This document shows positions 58,773 to 64,000 of a DNA stretch of 64,000 nt, one piece after another; positions within the stretch are counted from its first letter, which is position 1; the number at the start of each line of letters is the position of its first letter. The position numbers and the translations under genes are program-made. The notes under the pieces are model-generated. The model searched no databases and had not been told where the DNA came from. It saw only the letters and a program-made list of their open reading frames with translations. The DNA is from an uncultured Phascolarctobacterium sp. (GTDB lineage: Bacteria > Bacillota > Negativicutes > Acidaminococcales > Acidaminococcaceae), in contig CAAEPE010000009.1 of the NCBI GenBank assembly GCA_900757795.1, positions 1 to 64,000 of the forward strand. The letters run 5' to 3'.

Positions 58773-60800
58773 TTACTCCGTTTGGTGCCATTGGCCGTAA
58801 TTATGGATAATATAATTAGTCAAGGCATCATCGGTTTCATTGGGATTAGGATTATCCATTTGGTCTACAAAATGCCGCTTATCCGACCAATAAAAGGCCT
58901 TACCGCCAAAATAACCTAAGGCAAAGGGTATTTCGGCAGGCTGCAAAAGATTGCGGCCGATAAATTTCTCCGGAATATCCACGCCTAAAAGATACAGCAG
59001 CGTAGGCGCCAAATCAATCTGCGAGGCGTATTCGTTAGTACGCAAAGCATCCAGAGGCTGCAAATTTTTGCTGACAAAAATCAGCGGAATAGGCGCAATG
59101 CTCTGCTTATCATCAGCCTTAGTTACCAGCTGGGTATATTCGCCGCCGCTGTGAGGATTGTGGTCGCTGGTGATGATAAACAGCGTGCGTTCGTCCATCA
59201 GCCCCTGCTTTTCTGCCTGGGTGAAGAAATGCTCCAGGGTTTTATCCACCCAATACACGCCGCGCACAGTAAAATTAGGATTATCCCGCACGCCCTCAGG
59301 CATTTCCTCCCAGCGATAACCCGTATAGGGATATGGCTGGTGCATGTCCAGGGTTTTTGTTACCAAAAGCATTTTCTTATCGCGGTTTTCCTGCAAAAGC
59401 TTCAGCGTATGCTCATACATCACGTCATTATGATAGCCCCAGCCGCTGGCGCCGGTATAGCCGCATTTTTCCAGCTGCTCTTTGGCGATATAATCCTGCA
59501 TTCCAAACTGGTCGGGATATTCCCGCAGCTCGTTGGCATAATACTGACTGGACGCATTCATAAAAATACCCTTCATACCAGCCTGCTGCACGGAGCGAAA
59601 CAGGGACGGCGTCTTTTTACCGGGAATATCCTTATCCATAATCAAATGCGAACGAAACGTAGCATTTAAGCCCTGGGTAGTGGGCACGGCAGAGGAATAA
59701 TATTTGTTAAGATGAGGATACCGAATCACCAGCATATTAAGAAACGGCGTAGCCTGCTCGGGGATGTTTTTATTATAAAAATTGATGTAATCACGGTGCA
59801 TGGATTCTAAAATCAGCAGCACTACTCTATCGTATTGGGGCGCAATTTGGGCTACCGCAGGCTTAGGAATTGCAATTCCCAAACCCTCCAGCGTCTTTTT
59901 ATCCTTGGCGGTCAGCTCCCGCATTTCCACATGCTTGGCGCCTGCCATTTTATCCGTATCAAACAGCGCCTTACTGATAAAATTGATATTGATAGGCACG
60001 GACAGCATATTGCGATAAATAATGCGGGTTTTTTCGTTTTCAATAGTCACATAGTTGCCAATAATGGTTTCTACGCACCACATACCGCCCGTCAGCAGCA
60101 AACGGTCCGCCAAATTAAGTACAATGGTAAACATAGCTACGCATAGCAGTGACCACACAAAATTAGGCTTGCGTTTATTAGGCTTAGGCACGCGAAACAG
60201 CAGCAGCACCAAAGCGATAGCGCCCACAATAGCTGCTAACAGTACATTGCTCATGGTGGCTAAAACGCCCTTAACCGCATAGATGTTGAGATTTTGAAAC
60301 AGCACGCTTTCCACGTGCATAGAGGTCTGCCAAAAATAAAAGGCGTCAAAAATCAGCGCCAGCGCCGTAAAAACATACACGGCAAAATAAACGGTTTTCA
60401 TCAGCAGATTAGGCCATTTATAGTAGCACATAGCCGTAAGCAGCACCAGCAAAATATTATTGTTGATACCTGCCGTAATCGCCAGCACCGTCTGCACGCC
60501 TTTATCAAGGCTCAGCTGATAAACCATAAAGCAGGCCACGCCCACATACAAAAGGCCGATGACTACCACGGGAAAATAACGGCGCACACGGTCCACCAGG
60601 CGATTGCGCCTAAAATACAGCGTCCAGGCAATCAAACCCAAAAAGCAGTCACGCAAAAGATGGTTAAATATTTCAAAGCCAAATTCTTCTACTGGCATAG
60701 GGTTAAGGCTGCTAAAACTATCGTAAGCCAATTTATATTCAATTGCCCCTGCCAGCAAAATAAATAGCGCTATTACCAGCTTGTTTACTGATTTTCTCAA
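58773..60800 (-). CDS. LtaS-like membrane sulfatase / phosphoglycerol or phosphoethanolamine transferase
   Basis: A 675-residue protein: five N-terminal helices to about residue 230, then a sulfatase-fold domain outside the membrane. VVLLILESMHRDYINFY (metal Glu), SSAVPTTQGLNATF (catalytic Thr), DMHQPYPY and FIITSDHNPHSGGEY (Asp-His metal ligands) match LTA synthase and its relatives. In a diderm, it more likely decorates LPS, glycans or lipids with phosphoglycerol or phosphoethanolamine than builds teichoic acid. Cotranscribed with a lipid kinase and GtrA. Confidence 0.85.
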   Translation of the reverse strand: MRKSVNKLVIALFILLAGAIEYKLAYDSFSSLNPMPVEEFGFEIFNHLLRDCFLGLIAWTLYFRRNRLVDRVRRYFPVVVIGLLYVGVACFMVYQLSLDKGVQTVLAITAGINNNILLVLLTAMCYYKWPNLLMKTVYFAVYVFTALALIFDAFYFWQTSMHVESVLFQNLNIYAVKGVLATMSNVLLAAIVGAIALVLLLFRVPKPNKRKPNFVWSLLCVAMFTIVLNLADRLLLTGGMWCVETIIGNYVTIENEKTRIIYRNMLSVPININFISKALFDTDKMAGAKHVEMRELTAKDKKTLEGLGIAIPKPAVAQIAPQYDRVVLLILESMHRDYINFYNKNIPEQATPFLNMLVIRYPHLNKYYSSAVPTTQGLNATFRSHLIMDKDIPGKKTPSLFRSVQQAGMKGIFMNASSQYYANELREYPDQFGMQDYIAKEQLEKCGYTGASGWGYHNDVMYEHTLKLLQENRDKKMLLVTKTLDMHQPYPYTGYRWEEMPEGVRDNPNFTVRGVYWVDKTLEHFFTQAEKQGLMDERTLFIITSDHNPHSGGEYTQLVTKADDKQSIAPIPLIFVSKNLQPLDALRTNEYASQIDLAPTLLYLLGVDIPEKFIGRNLLQPAEIPFALGYFGGKAFYWSDKRHFVDQMDNPNPNETDDALTNYIIHNYGQWHQTE

Positions 60801-60814
60801 CTTACATCCAACCC

Positions 60815-61756
60815 TTATGCCAAAAATTTAACAGGAACCTCTTCCATCACTATCTCCAGCGGCGCAGCCGTAACAGCGTCGCCGTCCAGCTCTGCTGCAA
60901 AATGCTCTACATTACAGCGGATTTCCAGCTTCTTCACCTTGCGGATAACAATATCCTTATCAAAGCCTAAAGCCTCCAAAGCAATGCAGGCAGCATAGCG
61001 GATAAAGTCGCTGCGCTTGGAGCCGGTAAACAAAGCGGCATATAACCAGGGAGAAGACAGCGAAGCACTGCGGAATAAATTATAACGTCCTGCATAATAA
61101 CGGCTTTTGCCCACAATGACGGAGGAAGCCTCGTGCCACTGGCTTTCGTCGTCAAAACGCACCTCGAAGCGGTAGCGCCAGTTGCTGAACAGCAGCTCCT
61201 TGCGCATCAGCTCCGTACCCTGCCAAACATAGGCTAATTTATTGAGCAGCTTCTTCTCCTTTTCCGTAACGCTGTCCACTACCAAAGAATCGAAGCCGAT
61301 ACCAGCTACTGTCAGAAAAACGTGTCCGTTAGCGCGTCCCAAATACACAGGCACTTCTACGCCCTTAGTAACGCGCTTCACCCATTTATTGGGATCGCCG
61401 CTCATCAAAAGCTCTTTAGCTACCAAATTGACTGTTCCCGCAGGAAAAACGCTGATATAAGGCAGATATTGACAGTTTGCCAGCTGCTCAATTAACGCGC
61501 GGATAGTGCCGTCGCCGCCGGCGATAATCACCCAATCCACTTTATTATCGGCAATATTTTGAGCAATTTGGGGAATTTCGTCAAAATAGCTTATTTCCCA
61601 CAGCTCAATAGCTTTAAATCCCAGCACCTGCTTAAGCTGTCTATAAACATCGTTAATTCTTGCCATCATACTGGCAAAAAACTGCTTGCCGCTATTGCGA
61701 TTATACACCAGCACTACTTTATTAAATTTTGCTATTTCTGCATAGGTAATAGCCAT
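60815..61756 (-). CDS. Diacylglycerol/lipid kinase family protein (YegS/DagK-like)
   Basis: A 313-residue lipid kinase. NRNSGKQ opens it; VIIAGGDGTIRALIEQLA is the nucleotide-binding GGDGT motif near residue 79; VFPAGTVNLVAKEL replaces the usual PLGTGND. A beta-rich C-terminal domain ends with VEHFAAELDGDAV. Would phosphorylate diacylglycerol, recycling the lipid left by the neighbouring LtaS-like transferase; that link is an inference from family knowledge. Confidence 0.88.
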   Translation of the reverse strand: MAITYAEIAKFNKVVLVYNRNSGKQFFASMMARINDVYRQLKQVLGFKAIELWEISYFDEIPQIAQNIADNKVDWVIIAGGDGTIRALIEQLANCQYLPYISVFPAGTVNLVAKELLMSGDPNKWVKRVTKGVEVPVYLGRANGHVFLTVAGIGFDSLVVDSVTEKEKKLLNKLAYVWQGTELMRKELLFSNWRYRFEVRFDDESQWHEASSVIVGKSRYYAGRYNLFRSASLSSPWLYAALFTGSKRSDFIRYAACIALEALGFDKDIVIRKVKKLEIRCNVEHFAAELDGDAVTAAPLEIVMEEVPVKFLA

Positions 61757-61758
61757 TT

Positions 61759-62202
61759 TCAGCTCCTAAAAATCCATTTTTTACGCGAAAGATAATTCCA
61801 CACTACTACAATACAGCTGGTCAGCACCTTGCTCAGCATGGGCTGCCAGCCTAACAGGCTTACAAAAGCGTACATCAAAAGCAGATTAAAGCCTAGGTCC
61901 ATCATGCTTACGAGAAACACCAGGCTTAGCTCCTTGCCCTTATCATAACGGCTGCCGCTGTCGAAAACAAGTACGTTGCCCAAAAAATAATGATACAGCG
62001 TGGATAGGCAAAAGGCCAAAGCCGTAGCGGTCATAGTCAAGGCAGTAAGGCTCATGCCCAAGCCACCCGGCAGATAATGCAAGAAAATATAGAACAGCGC
62101 CCATTCTACCAACGCCGCCGTACCGCCGACAAACAGGTACAGCAGTACCTTAATCAGTTCGCTATCCGTATAATCAATGCCGAATAAAACTTTTCTGCGC
62201 AT
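61759..62202 (-). CDS. GtrA-family membrane protein
   Basis: A 147-residue four-helix protein: LIKVLLYLFVGGTAALVEWALF, AFCLSTLYHYFLGNVLVF, a third and a fourth helix, and C-terminal NYLSRKKWIF. GtrA members flip or deliver undecaprenyl-linked sugars for envelope glycosylation. The ATG at 62202 has GGAG at a good distance. First gene of the envelope unit. Confidence 0.88.
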   Translation of the reverse strand: MRRKVLFGIDYTDSELIKVLLYLFVGGTAALVEWALFYIFLHYLPGGLGMSLTALTMTATALAFCLSTLYHYFLGNVLVFDSGSRYDKGKELSLVFLVSMMDLGFNLLLMYAFVSLLGWQPMLSKVLTSCIVVVWNYLSRKKWIFRS

Positions 62203-62282
62203 ACAAACTCCACTAAAATATGATATTGTATTATACCACAATTTAAGCGCAGATTACAGGGGGTTATTATAGTTTTCATAGA

Positions 62283-62545
62283 TTACAAAGGCGATATATT
62301 ATCACCCGTTCAACGCGTTTTTCACGTTCACTACGGCAAGATATTATCACTTGTTTAAATAGTTTTTATGGGTTGCAAAGGCGATATATTATCACTCGTT
62401 CAACGCGTTTTTTCACGCTCACTGCGGGCGGAAGCATCACGAAATCTCGCAAAACTCGCTTCGCTCAAACATTGCTCGATTTCTATGCTTCCATGCCCTC
62501 ATTCACTAAAAAACGCTATCTTCACTTAGTGATAATATAATCGCC
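62283..62545. repeat. Intergenic element with direct and inverted repeats
   Basis: Two direct copies of about 54 bp, both containing AAAGGCGATATATTATCAC and then GTTCAACGCGTTTTT, start at 62283 and 62373. The second copy's GGCGATATATTATCACT (62380-62396) is matched in reverse at 62528-62545 (AGTGATAATATAATCGCC, with one change). GCGTTTTTT and AAAAAACGC pair inside. So 62380-62545 is a 166-bp inverted-repeat unit like a MITE. No open frame is seen. The rest, 62546-62893, also holds no gene I can support. Confidence 0.65.
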
Positions 62546-62793
62546 TTGCCTACTTTTACCGCTAAAATCTGCGCGTAGTGTCCGCCAACATCAAATACGC
62601 TGAAATAAAATTCCCCTATATTTGTTCCATCTGTTGAAAAATCTAAAGTACACTAGCGTACAATTCACTTTGCGGTAGACCGCCAAAGCTCTGCATTATG
62701 AGCGTATATAACCCGAAGCCGCCAACCTCAAAAACTATCGTCTTAGTAGAACCTTGTCACAAAGTGCGAACCATCTACAAACCTCGAAGATTC

Positions 62794-62817
62794 TTTGCCG
62801 CGATTTTCAAAATCGCG
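62794..62817 (-). repeat. Dispersed element, copy 2 (inverse of 37414-37437)
   Basis: TTTGCCGCGATTTTCAAAAT plus CGCG is the exact reverse complement of the 24-bp element at 37414-37437. ACTTTGCGGTAG at about 62670 likewise matches CTACCGCAAAGT near 37575 in reverse, so the two regions are collinear in inverse orientation. Confidence 0.75.
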
Positions 62818-62894
62818 CGGTTTTCTTCGCAATTCTTTTGGCGGCAAAAGAATTGCATTTTTTAACGACTAGCGTGCCGCACGCACGCCAATCC

Positions 62895-62946
62895 AAAAAA
62901 ACAGGCAGCACCGCAGGTTTCCCCACAGCTCTGCCTGTTTTTTTTA
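62895..62946 (-). terminator. Terminator of the nhaC-like gene
   Basis: ACAGGCAG pairs with CTGCCTGT, with T-runs on either side. On the minus strand it follows the antiporter stop by about 20 bases. Confidence 0.82.
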
Positions 62947-62961
62947 TTTAACTAAATAAAA

Positions 62962-64000
62962 TTACATCACCATGCCAAACACCAAATAAAGAATTACGGA
63001 AGCAGCTGCAAAGCACAAAGCATAAGGCATCTGCGTTTTTACGTGATCCATAATATTGCAGCCCGTAGTAGCGCAGGACATAATAGTAGTATCAGAAATA
63101 GGTGAGGAATGGTCGCCGAAAATAGCGCCGCCAAACATTGCGCCTGCCGTTAAAGGCACGCTAACCCCCATCTGTATAGCCATTGGAATGGCAATCAAGC
63201 CCATAATCGCCATAGTGCCCATGGAGGTACCCGTAGCGAAAGAAAGCAGCATCGCCATAACAAATACCAAAGCGGGCAGCAGTCCGGGACTTAAAAAGTT
63301 CATAAAAATATGGGAAAGATAATTGCCCGTATCCAATTGTTTTACCAAAGGCCCCATAGCAAAGGCCAGCGTCAAAACTAAAACAATGGACAGCATGGAA
63401 GCCATACCCTTAATAAATTCCTCGGTCAGTTTTTCTAAGGTAAACACCTTCTGCACCAAGCACATCAGACAGATAGAGCCTGCGGACAGCATACAGCCCC
63501 ACAGCAGAGACTGCAAACCGGCTCCCTTAGTAGGGTCGCCCTTGCCCGTTACCAGCAGCACACCCAAAATACCGATAATCATAACCGCCATAGGCGTTAC
63601 CATATTCCAAGCGTTAGGATTGGCGTTAGCAGCAACCATCGTAGCCTCTCTGCTGCTGTCACCGCCTGCACTGGCAGGGTCGTCCAATTCGCCGGTGGAG
63701 TCCACGCGCTCCTCTGCCTTTTTCATCATGCCGAAATCAATAGGCAAAAAGCAGGAAAATAGAGCAAAAGCAACAGCGATAATGCAGTAAAAATTAAACG
63801 GAATGGATTGGAACAGCACAGTAATCGCCTGATCCTTAGGCACGCCGCCGGAAACCAAATAGCCGCTCATGGAGCCAAGCCAGCCGCTTAACGGCAGCAG
63901 CACGCAGACCGGCGTAGAAGTGGAATGTACTAAAAAAGAAGCCTTTTCGTGAGACACCTTCATGCTGTCATTTAACGGCCGCGCTACCGAGCCGGTAACC
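62962..64000 (-). CDS. NhaC-family Na+/H+ antiporter, C-terminal part
   Basis: The last 345 codons of a gene that continues past the right edge; the frame is open to base 64000 (VTGSVARPLNDS precedes MKVSHEKASF). About eight helices remain. HSTSTPVCVLLPLSGWLGSM, FATGTSMGTMAIMGLIAIPMA and GGAIFGDHSSPISDTTIMSCATTGCN are NhaC signatures with the conserved Asp-His-Ser-Ser-Pro. It exchanges Na+ (or an organic acid pair, as in malate/lactate NhaC relatives) for H+. An internal ATG at 63963 is not the start. Confidence 0.92.
   Translation of the reverse strand, partial: VTGSVARPLNDSMKVSHEKASFLVHSTSTPVCVLLPLSGWLGSMSGYLVSGGVPKDQAITVLFQSIPFNFYCIIAVAFALFSCFLPIDFGMMKKAEERVDSTGELDDPASAGGDSSREATMVAANANPNAWNMVTPMAVMIIGILGVLLVTGKGDPTKGAGLQSLLWGCMLSAGSICLMCLVQKVFTLEKLTEEFIKGMASMLSIVLVLTLAFAMGPLVKQLDTGNYLSHIFMNFLSPGLLPALVFVMAMLLSFATGTSMGTMAIMGLIAIPMAIQMGVSVPLTAGAMFGGAIFGDHSSPISDTTIMSCATTGCNIMDHVKTQMPYALCFAAASVILYLVFGMVM

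Noticed and set aside
62546..62893. Possible small genes or tRNAs in the last long gap
   Set aside because: Short frames only, without start signals; no cloverleaf pattern or CCA-type end found by eye.

Overview
The window looks like chromosome of a diderm Firmicute of class Negativicutes, most likely Acidaminococcaceae and close to Phascolarctobacterium. The left edge encodes an exported protein that opens with an S-layer-homology domain, as in the OmpM outer-membrane porins of that class. An ExbB-ExbD-TonB set also implies an outer membrane. Anaerobic genes (2-oxoacid:ferredoxin oxidoreductase, HydE, ThiH) and a DcuC-type C4-dicarboxylate carrier fit a strictly anaerobic, succinate-handling gut bacterium. 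The genus is an inference from memory; no search was run.

Layout. 1-4.4 kb: ompM start (minus), then a thiazole operon thiS-thiF-thiG-thiH-tenI behind a terminator-type leader. 4.4-9 kb (minus): gatC-gatA-gatB, a 48-residue Cys-rich membrane peptide and alr. 9.2-12.4 kb: an AAA/DUF4143 ATPase behind four phased repeats, a metallo-hydrolase remnant and a secreted phosphoesterase. 12.5-21.9 kb (minus): a long cluster of exported redox and flavin proteins with its own tatA-tatC. It ends in a DUF362 gene and a MerR regulator, and two matching MerR-type promoters (19-bp spacers with palindromes) bracket it. 22.2-32.1 kb: an Rrf2 regulator, then two minus-strand units. One encodes a Tat-exported metallo-hydrolase, a multipass membrane protein and small unknowns. 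The other encodes a second TatB-TatA-TatC, an atypical sensor protein and ExbB-ExbD-TonB. Two genes here are broken at homopolymer runs. 32.4-44.7 kb: TetR, korDABC, hydE, mnmA, ftsH and pyc. 44.9-53.3 kb: an unknown 514-residue protein, a PD-(D/E)XK protein and a complete type II-C CRISPR-Cas locus. 53.4-64 kb (minus): M20 peptidase, mntP, a split ThrE exporter, a uracil-DNA glycosylase, dcuC, a lipid/envelope operon (gtrA, lipid kinase, LtaS-like sulfatase) and a truncated nhaC.

The CRISPR locus is the best resolved system. A tracrRNA with its own promoter and terminator sits in the cas9 leader. Cas9 is compact (1091 residues) with all catalytic motifs visible, and only cas1 and cas2 follow. 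The array has eleven identical 36-bp repeats, eleven 30-bp spacers and one half repeat. In crRNA orientation (minus strand) every repeat ends in a perfect extended -10 box, so each spacer probably has its own promoter. The outermost half repeat keeps just that promoter half.

The least explained systems are the two Tat-centred clusters. The first looks like a carbonyl- or thiol-stress-responsive set of extracytoplasmic flavin/redox proteins. The second couples a private Tat translocase and its presumed metallo-hydrolase substrate to a TonB motor and a sensor lacking its histidine. Intergenic stretches near 37.3-38.1 and 62.2-62.9 kb hold no genes but carry hairpins and dispersed repeats, some shared between the two places in opposite orientation. 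No tRNA, rRNA, insertion sequence or prophage was recognised.
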